Shown here piece after piece: positions 34,431-45,600 of a stretch of 45,678 nucleotides of DNA; the first letter of the stretch is position 1, and every line of letters begins with the position of its first letter. This stretch comes from a virus. The translations under genes were made by a program, and so were the position numbers. The notes beneath the pieces are model-generated. The model saw only the letters and a program-made list of their open reading frames with translations, made no database searches and was not told where the DNA came from. Where the stretch lies: positions 1-45,678 of the IMG/VR virus record IMGVR_UViG_3300011013_000026. The stretch is one strand, 5' to 3'.

Positions 34431-35998
34431 TGGGAGAACCAAACAAAGTGCCTGAGCCAGATGTGGCGGCTGTTGAGCTTGAAATCAATAACTTCTTAAA
34501 GGGCGTATTTAATACAATAAGCTCAAGCAGGTCTGTACTTGCTCCGACGCCATCAAAAGTAGTAGAGAGCCCCGGAGGTGAAGGAACTACTGGTCGCCCT
34601 GCCGAGACTATTGTAAATACGTTTTTCAGACTCATAGGACTGCCTGCAATACGTAGCGAGGAATTCCTTATAGATCCCTCCTCTGATAGGCTGATTGCAC
34701 TGGCGGGAAATCAGAAAAGAAGGAATAGGGCTTTGAGCCAGGACCGTACGTTGAATTATTTTTCTTCTGCTGGAACTGGAGCGGGTTTGTTAACAAAAAT
34801 ACCATCCATTAATTCTAGGAATGACGCACTTACAAAAAAGGTGGAAATTGAAGAATTTAATAAAATATGGAGAGACCCCATCTCTATTGACGAGGGCGTT
34901 AAAGATAGCCCTGTGAGGCGTACGGGCTTGTTCCCGCTACTTGTAGATGCATCAGTACCTGTGTATCCACTGTCCAGACGAGTAGCTCCCTTGTTTTTTG
35001 ATGGGGACTATATTATGTTAGGAGGAAAGGACCGACTCAAGAGGCCTTTTTTGCAAAGTATTTTTTACATTCGTTTAAAAGCCTATAGTGGCCTTGATTC
35101 AGGACTTCGTGACAAGCTTAAAAACAATATAGAAAATGATTTGGGCAGCTACGGAGAGGGCATTATTACGGATGAAGAGATCAATGGCTATAATTTCATT
35201 CAATTAAAGGTAGTATCTCGCTTTATACAGGCCCTAAAGGGCTCTGTCAACAGCTATAGAGAGGCTATATGCGCATTACAGCAATTGCACTCTGAGGTTG
35301 ACTTTACATCTGCGGTAGTAAGTAATCCTGAAGAAAGGGCGGGAGAGGCAGTAGTAAGTATAGAGCGAGAGGACGTACCCCAATTAGAAAAGCAGTTGGT
35401 GGATATAGATGTAGCCATTAATCGTAGTGAGCTCCTATTGCAGATTTTGCCTACGGACCAGGTAAATACCTCAGACGCAATACGTAGGTTGGCAGAGCAA
35501 AGCACTGTGAACAATATAGCGAATGATGCTTTTATATCCGAATTCAGTAGTTTGCTAACTTATGACTTGCCAGCTTTTAAGCGTAGAAAAACCAAATTAA
35601 CTGCAAAGAGAACCAAGTCTGTGCAGCGTATAGAGCAAAATAGGCGTACTATTCAGTATCTTACGGGAGAGGGCACAGGTCTATCAATATTTGACGTTAT
35701 AAGTGTATTATACGGGCTATTCACGGTCGATTTAAACTCTTTATTTGGTTTATTGAACGCTAGCGCTCAGCAGAGACTGCAAGAAGATCCTTTTTATGTA
35801 AGCAGCATACAGGCAACTACCAGCGTAAATGCAGGTAGTAATGCCGCTACAAATGTGATATCCGACCCTAATGTAGCGGTCGAAACTGCTCTTACTAATT
35901 TAGAGGCGAAAGTAAAAGAGGCTTATTCGATAGCCACAGCATTTGCAGAAAAAACCAATAAAACCAATAAAGCAGATGAGCAGCCGACGGACTCTTAG
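34430..35998 (+). CDS. Unrecognised baseplate-cluster protein (522 aa)
   Basis: The family is not recognised. AGGAGG lies 5 nt before the ATG, which overlaps the previous stop (TAATG), so strong initiation is expected. Residues ~190-250 hold FDGDYIMLGGKDRLKRPFLQSIFYIRLKAYSG, and the rest is mostly helical. A heptad-like region at ~300-420 (EREDVPQLEKQLVDIDVAINRSELLL and LPAFKRRKTKLTAKRTKSVQRIEQNRRTI) suggests a coiled coil, with a basic patch at ~385-410. The end is Ala/Thr/Lys-rich. No membrane segment is clear. Its position between spike and gp25-like gene suggests an inner baseplate wedge or hub accessory role. Confidence 0.55.
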   Translation: MGEPNKVPEPDVAAVELEINNFLKGVFNTISSSRSVLAPTPSKVVESPGGEGTTGRPAETIVNTFFRLIGLPAIRSEEFLIDPSSDRLIALAGNQKRRNRALSQDRTLNYFSSAGTGAGLLTKIPSINSRNDALTKKVEIEEFNKIWRDPISIDEGVKDSPVRRTGLFPLLVDASVPVYPLSRRVAPLFFDGDYIMLGGKDRLKRPFLQSIFYIRLKAYSGLDSGLRDKLKNNIENDLGSYGEGIITDEEINGYNFIQLKVVSRFIQALKGSVNSYREAICALQQLHSEVDFTSAVVSNPEERAGEAVVSIEREDVPQLEKQLVDIDVAINRSELLLQILPTDQVNTSDAIRRLAEQSTVNNIANDAFISEFSSLLTYDLPAFKRRKTKLTAKRTKSVQRIEQNRRTIQYLTGEGTGLSIFDVISVLYGLFTVDLNSLFGLLNASAQQRLQEDPFYVSSIQATTSVNAGSNAATNVISDPNVAVETALTNLEAKVKEAYSIATAFAEKTNKTNKADEQPTDS

Positions 35999-36006
35999 GG
36001 ACATAA

Positions 36007-36438
36007 ATGTCATTTGATTTTAAATTAGAAAATGGAGACCTTGAGTTTGATGGCTCGGGTGATATTTTGAAAGTATTTAATGACAACAAATTAAGGCAGG
36101 ATGTAGTTAAGATAATTATTACGCCGCTGGGCAGCATGCCCTTGTTTCCATGGTATGGCAGCCCTGTTACTGAGCGAGCCATAGGTAGAACGCTGGATGC
36201 TCGTATTTTAAATACTGAGCTTACTAATTCTTTGCAGTTTGCAATTCGCAACCTTCAAGCGTTGCAAGGCGAGCAGGAAAAAAGTGGACAGTTCGTAACT
36301 CCTGCTGAAATAATTTCTCAAATATTAGACATAAGTATACAGCTGAGCGCATATGATGCTCGTCAGTATAATGTCAGTGTGGCAGTAGCAAGCAGAAGAT
36401 CGAATATAGTAGAAGAATCGTTCACTCTAAGTACTTAA
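36007..36438 (+). CDS. Baseplate wedge protein, gp25/GPW-like (143 aa)
   Basis: Inner wedge protein that, with the gpJ-like protein, forms the ring around the hub and nucleates the sheath. The 143-aa length is typical. The N-terminus has an FDFKLENGDLEFDGSGDILKV start, then a LRQDVVKIIITPLGSMPLFPWYGS segment that matches the family's TP.GE.P..P.YG pattern, and the end has QYNVSVAVASR beta strands. ATG follows AGGG. The adjacent gpJ-like gene starts 10 nt downstream, the usual W-J order. Confidence 0.8.
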   Translation: MSFDFKLENGDLEFDGSGDILKVFNDNKLRQDVVKIIITPLGSMPLFPWYGSPVTERAIGRTLDARILNTELTNSLQFAIRNLQALQGEQEKSGQFVTPAEIISQILDISIQLSAYDARQYNVSVAVASRRSNIVEESFTLST

Positions 36439-36448
36439 TGGTGGTCTA

Positions 36449-39400
36449 ATGGTTACTTTCCGTAGTTTAGAAAATATTTCGCTGTCGATGCTTGATTTTA
36501 TTCGAGTTTTGCAGCCAAATTTAGATATAAAGCCAGGCAGTGTAGCGCGGGACACTACCATCGATTTGCCAGCACAGGAGCTATCAAGGCTATATGTCGA
36601 GCTCCGTAATATTGCTAATTTGCAAGCAATATCTACTGCTTCTGGTACAGATTTAGACAAACTAGCCAGGAACTTTGGATTGATACGTGGAACGGGCTCT
36701 AGAGCTACGGGTGTGGCGGTATTCACTACTAATAATTTAGATTCGGATATTAACATACCTGCAAATACAGTATTGACATCCCGCAGTGGTTTTAGTTTTG
36801 CTACTCAGGTCGCTACTAGTTTTGTGGCCAGCAATTCTGGAGTTTACAGGGCTAATGGCATACGTTTGCGTGCTGACTTGGATTTAGCAGGAATTACGGA
36901 TGAATTTGCTTTAGAGATTGCAGTAGAGGCCATCAATGCTGGCTCTGCTGGCAATGTCGGTAAATTCGGCATTATAGGCCAGGGGGTTGCTGGCTTATCT
37001 AATGTGACAAATATCGATAGTTTTTCTGGCGGGTCTTCTACAGAAGCAGATGCTGCTTTTCGTTCAAGAGTTCTTGGTATTTTTGCAGGTAGCAATACCG
37101 GAACTGCGCTTGGCTACATTAATGCCTTGCTGGTTGACCCCAGGGTTCAGGACGTACTAACCGTAGAGCCAGGCGATACTCTTATGACTCGTGACGGCAC
37201 TGTTACTGCTACAAATGATGACGGAGATTCAGTCATTATATCTACCGGCACGGGCGGAAAAGTAGACCTTTATATCCAGGGCAACAGCCTGCAGTCCTTC
37301 ACGGAGTCTTTTATTTATAGAGACCAGAGTGGAAAAAACGACCCTACTGATGTTTCAAATGAGTATGTAATTGGGCAAAGAGGGTTGTCTACTTTACTTG
37401 ATTTTCAGCAAAGAAGAAGGTTGTCATTGCAAGGTGGAAACCTTCCTTTTCAACCAGTAGATACCCTGGTTTCAGTTAGCGGCAGCCTGTCCGGTCCTAA
37501 TTTTGTACAGAAGTTCACAGACGATGCGGGAAATGCCCAGGGTACGTTTGAATTGTCGAAAGACACTGATGCTTTCGGAGGGAGTGTATTTGGTTTTGAC
37601 AAGTTAAAGTTTATTTCTGGAACTATTGATTTATCAGATGAAGGGATTACCAAAGGCGTCTTTAATGGGCAAGACCCGGTAGGATTTACTGATGTATCAG
37701 AAATATCCAAAATAAAACAACTTATTGTTATTAATAATGAAGTGCCAACGGTGTCTGCATCAGATCGTTCCTTGGTATCTGTGGATCACACTCCAATTAG
37801 CTCTGTAGAGAGGGTTGTAAACCTTACTACTGGTGAGCGTTATGTTATTTCCGACTCTAACCCAGATGGCACCGCTGGAGAAGATAATATTACTGGAAAT
37901 ATTAAGATATCAGGAAATACCCTACCTACTAGGACAGACACTTTGCAGGTTAACTATGTATGGGATGTCAATTATGATGAAAATACCGATTATGATAATT
38001 TACAAACTGTTAATGAGTTTCGCACGGTACAAGACTCTGTCGACTGGGGATTCGCCAACAGGGTAGTTGCAGAGCAGCAAAGTGTTTTACACTCGGCCAC
38101 TGATGGATACCATGTAGTGGTGGAACACCCTGCTTCAAGGGTCATAAATGTAAATACCCGGCTCAGCGAGTCTTCTGTAAATAGTAGTGGCAAACTGGTA
38201 GTAACGACCAATATATTGAATATTTTCTCCGTGCTGGACTCTACTGAGCAAGAAGTGTTTTTCACTGCAGCCAATAATGGATCTTTTTCTAGTAAAGAAA
38301 TTACATTGCCTACTGATACGGTGCTTCCTAATGCAGCAACAGCCACAGTAGTATATAATTTGTCAGATTTATTTTCTCCTGATGGGTATCAAAATGGAAC
38401 TTTCTCGGGCAATATAATAAGGCTTCCTGATGGCGTAGCAACGGTAGGGCAAATAGTGTATGCCGATTACGTTGCCAATGTTAATACATTACTCCCCACT
38501 ACGGCAATTAGTTCTTTGCCAGCTACTGGTTCCCAAAACCAATTCGTAGTAGGCACCTCTACTTTGGGCAATCAACCCGTTTCAAACCTGTATGATGTAC
38601 AAAGCAATATTACTGATAATCTCAAATTTGCACCCAGTTATCTTAATATCAATTTTGAGGGAATTCCTGCGAGAGGTACGCTGACTATTAATGGTACTTC
38701 TTATAGAAAAATAGAAGACATTATCGTTGTTACCCAAGACGGCCTAACTGTAGATATGGCCACTAGCATCCGTAGTACGCTGGGATTGTCTAGCATTCCC
38801 AGCACTGCCTTTGTTTCCTCTGTAGCGAAAGTAGAAAGGGTAACGCTGTCCGGAGACGAAGTTTCTAGCGTAGATTACACATTTGATTTATTAAATTACA
38901 ACATTACTAACACCACCTATGACGCGGGACGTGCTATTGCCAATTCATCGCTGACCACCACACAATTCAGCATGGCTAGCACTGCCGCAAATCTTTCCAA
39001 TAATCCTACTACCGGTCAGAGATTAAGAGTTACCTACTATTACTCTAATACCAATGAAATTGAGAATCTGTCCGTAACTAGCGCAGGGCCCCGCATTTCG
39101 GAGTATAAGTATTTGTTTGTTAAGACTCTGAGTGCAGCCTCTGGGTTTATAGGGCTGTCTGGAAATGTATCGGGTACGATCACTGTGTCTAACCTTACTC
39201 AGCCAGTATCAGGCAGTTCATATTTGTCTACATACAAGTACGTCGCTCCCAAGGAAGGAGAGCGCATTACTTTGGAGTATAATGTCAACAGACTTATTGC
39301 CGATGCTACTAATGATATAGAGTCGGTACGACCTATAACGGCGGACGTCCTGGTAAAAGCAGCTGTGCAATTGGCAGTTGATGTTACTTTGCGAATTGTT

Positions 39401-39667
39401 GCTGCTACTACATTTAGAGGTACTGATTCTAATTTAGAATCAAGCGCAAGGGAGGCATTAACGGTCTTTTTGACGAATAATGGATTAGAGTCTACGCTCG
39501 ATTCTTCTGACGTTATTAACGCTACTTATGCTGTGCAAGGCGTTGACCGAGTAACAGTAACAACATTTAATCTCTCTGGGCAAACAGGGGTTAAACAGAC
39601 GATTCAGGCTGGCAGAAATGAATTTATTTCTGCGGGCAATATAGAGATAATTATAGAGGCACGCTAA
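36449..39667 (+). CDS. Baseplate J/gp6-like wedge protein, enlarged (1072 aa)
   Basis: Wedge protein that forms the iris ring of the baseplate. Residues ~10-75 carry the family pattern PGSVARD...LPAQELSRLYVELR....ISTASGTDLDKLARNFGL.R. Residues ~85-270 continue as baseplate-J core, with IPANTVLTSRSG, a (V)EAINAGSAGNVG turn, SGGSSTEADAAFRSRV and the GTALGYINALLVDPRVQDV helix. Residues ~270-960 are beta-rich additional domains, and the C-terminus (from ~960) returns to the core with DVLVKAAVQLAVDVTLRI and a SSDVINATYAVQGVDRV segment. The length is well above P2 gpJ and T4 gp6. Two DGY motifs occur in the insert. The last codon overlaps the next ATG (TAATG). Confidence 0.8.
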   Translation: MVTFRSLENISLSMLDFIRVLQPNLDIKPGSVARDTTIDLPAQELSRLYVELRNIANLQAISTASGTDLDKLARNFGLIRGTGSRATGVAVFTTNNLDSDINIPANTVLTSRSGFSFATQVATSFVASNSGVYRANGIRLRADLDLAGITDEFALEIAVEAINAGSAGNVGKFGIIGQGVAGLSNVTNIDSFSGGSSTEADAAFRSRVLGIFAGSNTGTALGYINALLVDPRVQDVLTVEPGDTLMTRDGTVTATNDDGDSVIISTGTGGKVDLYIQGNSLQSFTESFIYRDQSGKNDPTDVSNEYVIGQRGLSTLLDFQQRRRLSLQGGNLPFQPVDTLVSVSGSLSGPNFVQKFTDDAGNAQGTFELSKDTDAFGGSVFGFDKLKFISGTIDLSDEGITKGVFNGQDPVGFTDVSEISKIKQLIVINNEVPTVSASDRSLVSVDHTPISSVERVVNLTTGERYVISDSNPDGTAGEDNITGNIKISGNTLPTRTDTLQVNYVWDVNYDENTDYDNLQTVNEFRTVQDSVDWGFANRVVAEQQSVLHSATDGYHVVVEHPASRVINVNTRLSESSVNSSGKLVVTTNILNIFSVLDSTEQEVFFTAANNGSFSSKEITLPTDTVLPNAATATVVYNLSDLFSPDGYQNGTFSGNIIRLPDGVATVGQIVYADYVANVNTLLPTTAISSLPATGSQNQFVVGTSTLGNQPVSNLYDVQSNITDNLKFAPSYLNINFEGIPARGTLTINGTSYRKIEDIIVVTQDGLTVDMATSIRSTLGLSSIPSTAFVSSVAKVERVTLSGDEVSSVDYTFDLLNYNITNTTYDAGRAIANSSLTTTQFSMASTAANLSNNPTTGQRLRVTYYYSNTNEIENLSVTSAGPRISEYKYLFVKTLSAASGFIGLSGNVSGTITVSNLTQPVSGSSYLSTYKYVAPKEGERITLEYNVNRLIADATNDIESVRPITADVLVKAAVQLAVDVTLRIVAATTFRGTDSNLESSAREALTVFLTNNGLESTLDSSDVINATYAVQGVDRVTVTTFNLSGQTGVKQTIQAGRNEFISAGNIEIIIEAR

Positions 39668-42600
39668 TGGTTTTTCGGATAATCCGATTCCTAAATAGAT
39701 CTACCACTCAGCTCCAAATCGAGTTTTCAGAAGACTTGGATGAGAATATTGGTATATCGAACATTCAAGTGGTTTCCGAATTGGCCAATGTGCCTGACCT
39801 TGTTGTTAGGTCGTCTTCAATTCAGGCCAGAATACTTACGGTAAACACGAATCAGCAAAGGCCCTTTGCTTTATATAGAGCAAAATTCATATCTACCACC
39901 GCTCAGTCATTCTCTAGCGTAAGTGGAAACAGGCTACATGAGGAGAGCTCTGATGCCGCCGCTAGCTTTGTAGGCCTCGAAGATGCCAATCAAATCAGAG
40001 ATGATATGATAGACAATGCATCTCCGGTATATGATTTAGAGACGGACACTTTCGTACGTAAGCATGTTCAGAACCTTTCTAGGCAGTTCTTGAAGGCACG
40101 CACGGATGTTCGTGAAACAGGCAATGCTAATTATATATCTATTGAGGTAGAAGATGAGCGCAGGGTGCGAGGTTTTAGCCCTACAGACAGGCTAGCAAAT
40201 GAAGGCGCCTTCATAGTAACTAGAGTTGGCAAAACCCAGACAGGCGCCTCCTTGTTGCGTCAAATAATGTTTGAGGCGGCCCGTGGAGTGACGTTGCTTG
40301 GAAGTAATGCGGGGTTAGTCAATGACCAAATACTCTCTTTCCCTGCAGACCCAGTATCTCTGCGCACTGAAAGCGTAGTAAAAGAAATTGTTTCTAATGT
40401 TGAAACTTTGCAAAATAAGTTTGAAAGCCTAACGGTAACTCTTTCCCACTCTAATATATCTCAAATACATTCGATTGTTTTGCGCCAGGCTGGCGGAGCA
40501 GTGTTTAATTATGATGTGCCGCTTTATGGGTACTCGTTGCTTAATAATCGATACGATACTGTAAATGCAGGGCGTCTGCTCACATTGGCCTCTAATCAGT
40601 TTAAAATATCAGACACTCCCGTGCTGGGCAGTGTGTTTCCAGAGCCACAAGGGACCGACACTTTGGAGATATCATATTCTTATATTGATAATGGCATCAA
40701 TGTTTCTTCATCTAGCGTTGTCGTCTCTGAGGTCAAAACAAGCACCCGGGAAAGCATCGGTGGATTTTTAACTACTTTTTTTCTTGCTAATTTTCCTGTA
40801 GTTACCGCTACGGATGGAGCTCCAATTTCGGGAGGCGTACAATTTTTAGATCCTGCTCCCAGCACAGGAGTTCCCTTTGTGGCTACTCATCCGGCCTTTA
40901 CCAATGAGATAGCTTTTTCAGAGACACGATTACCAACCCAAGCAGGGCAGTACTCTGTAAACTATCCTGCTGGCCAGGTATTCGTATTTGGTGAGTCTAT
41001 AGCTGACGGCACTGGCTCAGGCCCTCCCGTAGCTACTTATTTTTATCGAAAAACATATGTGTCTGGCATTGACTATGTTTTTGAACCAGATGCTGATGAA
41101 ATAGCAGCGGTATCAACTCGGGATTTGATTGGGCAGGAAGTCAAGGTGTCCTTTTCGTACGAACAGGTTCTGTCTGAAGGTGAAGATTATCTAGCACACG
41201 TTCATAATGAAGTAATAAATGAGCGGGTAGACAATAGGCTAGTAAGCACATTTAGGGTCGCTGCCTCTAATACTCCAATTACCAATGTAGTTCAAGTATT
41301 TAATGAAACAACTGGCGAAATATATTCTATTTCTCGCTTTGATGAAAATTACATTACTTTTTCAGGGCGCAACGCTCCTAGGGTTTTGACGCAGGCGAAC
41401 GAACTAGCGTCTTTCGAAAGAGTGTTTAATGAGCAGCTGTTTGTATCAGAAACGATATCAGACTCTGGCACTGTTAAAGTGGTCAAGATACAATTACAGA
41501 ATAATTTAATAACGTCTAATACTGGAGATCAGTTGGGCGCTAATTTTAATACTAGCGTGTCACTCAGTAGCACTGCGTTCTCTGCTGAGCTGTTTTATGA
41601 CGGCGTGCTACAAACCGTAACTGTAAACTTGGCCAAATTATCTTTGAATGGTGACTATTTAATAGATTATGATAATGGAGTTATTTATCTACAAGTAGCC
41701 AGCACAGTAGATACTTATGGAGACATTAACTATTCACATGGCAGTATTGATACTGCATTCTCTAATATCTTAGCGCCAGAGACCCTTAATTATAGAGCCA
41801 CAAATAATTCAGCAGTTGTTTTGGATGTAGAGATGCCATCATTCACTTCTGAGTTAATATCTACTAGTGGCTTGCGTTTGGGCGGCGAAAGATTTTTAAA
41901 CAATAATAGCAATAAGCCGCTATACTATGGCTCTAAAGGTTCTGGGTCTGCGGGGCAAAGAAGTCCTGGATCTACTATATTTGTAGCCCTGGATGCTATT
42001 TTTACTGCAGACATGGTGGACGGCAATCACATTATTCGCTTTCCAGACGATGCAGATCGTACTATCACGGCGTTTAGGTCGATGACTGAGGTCGAGGTCG
42101 ATCTGGCCTTTACTGATAATGCAAAGAGCCTTGATTGGTGCGTGATTGACTTTGACCTTACGGATGGCGATGGCTATAATGTAGCTGTAACTTACGACAT
42201 ACAAAGCGTACGTGCAGTTTATGCGGTTTCAGAGTTGCAGACATTGCCTGCGGACTCGCTGACTAATTTTTGGGACCCAGAATTAGATACTTTTTCTGGA
42301 AACGTTATTACGTTTAATAATTCCGCAGTCAGTGCTCTAACGCCTGGCGATTCCCTATCGGTTGATTATAATTTAGGCAATTTGTATGTAGATTACCAGT
42401 ATGTTGCGGACAACTTGATCATTACATACGAGTATGGCGATAATTCTATTGATCATAGTATCAGTGATACATTAGCACGCGGAGATGAGTATTTCGTTAG
42501 TTATCGGTATGGTGCCTTGCGGGAAGGACTTCAGACTAACTTTGGTGCGCTTACACAAATACAAGAGTTGCAGGACTTCCCTTTTGACTTTGACAGAGAG

Positions 42601-45600
42601 CTATACAGGGACACTACGGCTGGCGCCATTCAGGCTTTTTTAAAGGGCCCCACTGCAGATGCCATTAGAACTGCAGTCAGCAGTGTAACAAATGTAGATC
42701 CTGATATTACTGAGTTGACTTTCAACGAATGGACTCTGGACAGAGACAATCTTCACCTACAAGAAGGCATTTATACCGGCACTCCTACCTATGATGACGG
42801 CAAGTTCGGATTCGGACTAGTAGTAGACAATACCGACACCTTTGTTTTTCCTTCTGAGTCTTATATATCTTTAAGAGAGGGTACTTTTGAGGGCTGGGTG
42901 CGTCCGCTATGGAGAGGTCTCGACAATGACGCTTCTCTTACCTTTGACATAGGACAGGATGGCTATACAGCGGTTAGTGGCGGCGGATTGCAAGATGGCT
43001 ACGTATTAAGCCTTAGTGACATATATATAGGCGCCATGGGTTGGAATCCTACCAGCTCTCCGTTTACCATTAATCGTTCAGATGCAGATCCAGAGAGCCC
43101 TTTGGGCCGGCCAGCTACCTTTGGAACTCTGTCCGGTTACTACATATGGTATGATTCTGATCAAAATGAATGGTTTTTACGTGCCGTGTCAGCTCCTTCA
43201 GATAGTATTAATTTTGTTGGGCGAATAACAACTACGGGCGAAATGTATAATGTGCGAGATGGGTACAACTACACATCGAGCCTTGACATAAATGATGTAA
43301 CAGAAACTATAAGATCTACTAGCTCTTATATAGAATATAATTTCTCAGTCGATGGTTATGATTCCGCAGGAGCTGACGGATATGTTGATACTGATGGCTA
43401 TTTGTACCAGGATGGTATAAATTGGTTATCAGATGATTTGCATTATGTTTTTGACACAGGCATTTCAGCGTCATATAACAGGATGTCCCTGTTTAAGGAT
43501 GGTTCTGGCTATCTTAACTTCAGAGTATATGATGATACCGGCCAGAACATACAGGGTGGGTCACGGTTCTATAATATTTCAAATAACATATCCTCTTGGT
43601 TGGCTGGCGGATTACATCATGTAGCGGCTTCATGGCGTCTGAATTCTTCTGAAGGAATTGACGAAATGCACCTTTTCGTAGACGGCCAAGAGGTTGCTAA
43701 CCTGTATAAGTATGGTGGGCGCCCCATAGCAGGAACCAGTGATGTATTTAGAACTGTAGCAGACGAAGTGGTTATCGCTTCCGCTCCTAAAAACATATTA
43801 ATAGCTGCAGATGGCTCATCGAGCTCTGGCAGCACGTCGTTTATATCACTGTCTTCCAGCTTTATTACAGACGGAATAGTTCCTGGCGACGTATTTGCTA
43901 TTTTGGATGCAACCGCAGATGCTATGATTTCCAGAACGGTAGCCTCTGTGTCTACCAGCACCACTCTTGTGTTAAGCGCACCCTTTACTCTTACTCTTGA
44001 CAATATAAATTTCAGTGTTAATCAAACAAGCGTATTAACAGAGACTCCCTTGTTTGCTGAGAAAATAGCGGTATTCAAAACTGACATTGATGGTTATAGG
44101 ACCGAGCTTAGTGGTATAGCTGCAGAATCACCTGAGTATAGTATTGAGCGCTCGGGGCACGATACTACCATTAATATAAATGGAAATGTAGAAGTTGGCG
44201 ACGAAGTAGTCATAAACACTCTTGGACTGACCCGAGGGAGATGCAGGGATGTCGTATATAAGTACGACATAAGCAATCAATTAAAAACAAATTTAGAGCC
44301 ACCTGTGGACTTGGCAGATGTTGATATATTTAAGGTTTTGTGCAAGCGCATCCCTATCCAGGCTAATGCGCTGCACAACCCAGGCGATGGCTATGGAGAC
44401 GGTTATTGGTTAGCGGACGGCTATGAGCTTGATGGTACCTTTACTAATTTGTGCCAGCCTTCAAATGCAGTTCGAGGCAAGGTGCTGCGCGTTACACTAG
44501 GCGGTACATCTAATATAGATTTTAGTGGGATAAACGAGGTAACGTTCAATGGTACTACATTTGGCGGACCAATAACTGAGACTCTTACTTTTACTAACTA
44601 CGGAGTGAAAGTAACTACTGAATTCTGGACGTCTATCACTAGTGTTGGTGCGACATTCACAGGCGTAGATCCCAGTACGTTCTTCGGCTCCTTTGAAATA
44701 ATAGAAGATGTGTCCTTGACGCGAGAGGAAAATAGCGGTGATTATGCTCAGGTAGGCTTTTACGAGAATGGGCAGTTATCCCTATATATATTTGGCTCAG
44801 GAGGCCTGAAATTCCTACTTGATTCTTGTTATTATTTGCTTGATTACCATACTAGGCTGAATATTTCGTATTCGCTAAAGGGAGATCTGTATATCGGTAG
44901 CAGCATAGAGGGCACAGGGCAGTTTGATGGCGCCCTGGATGATATTTTGTTTTTAAATGAGATGCTCTCAGACGTCCGTACGGGGGAAGTCCCAGATTCT
45001 AGCGTGCGCACAATTACTGAAGACTTCAATAGTGTCAGAGCGGCCGTTGTGACGCCTCAGACCCTTATGTTGCTGGACTTAGATGAAAACATAAATAACT
45101 TAAATACATTTTACAAAACATACGACGAGCAGTTCTTTACTTCTTCTATGGGCATAAATAGCACATTTGGAGATTCTGGCATATTTCTGAATGACCCGTT
45201 CATTATTGATAATGGACCGGTGGTGCTTGATAATGACCAGGGTACTATCGAGTTTTGGATAAGCCCTATAGTGGATATAATTAACGATATGAATCATACG
45301 CGTTATTATGTTGATATTGCAGCAGCTGCTTTAGAGAGCGCACAATCATTGACTGCCACAACGGTGCAGCTTGGCCAGCGGGCCAAGAGCATTAAGAGTG
45401 TGCGCTTGGTAACTGATACTGACGGGAGCGGCACAGACTTCTTTGAGGGTGGCGTACTGGGTCGTGATGGACGCACCATTACTCTAGGTCAGCCATTGCC
45501 CGCACAAAGAACAAATGTAAGCGTACAATACGTTTCTGTTAACTCTATGGGAGATCGCCTGTCTATTTACAAAGATGGGTACGGTAGTATTAACTTTGAA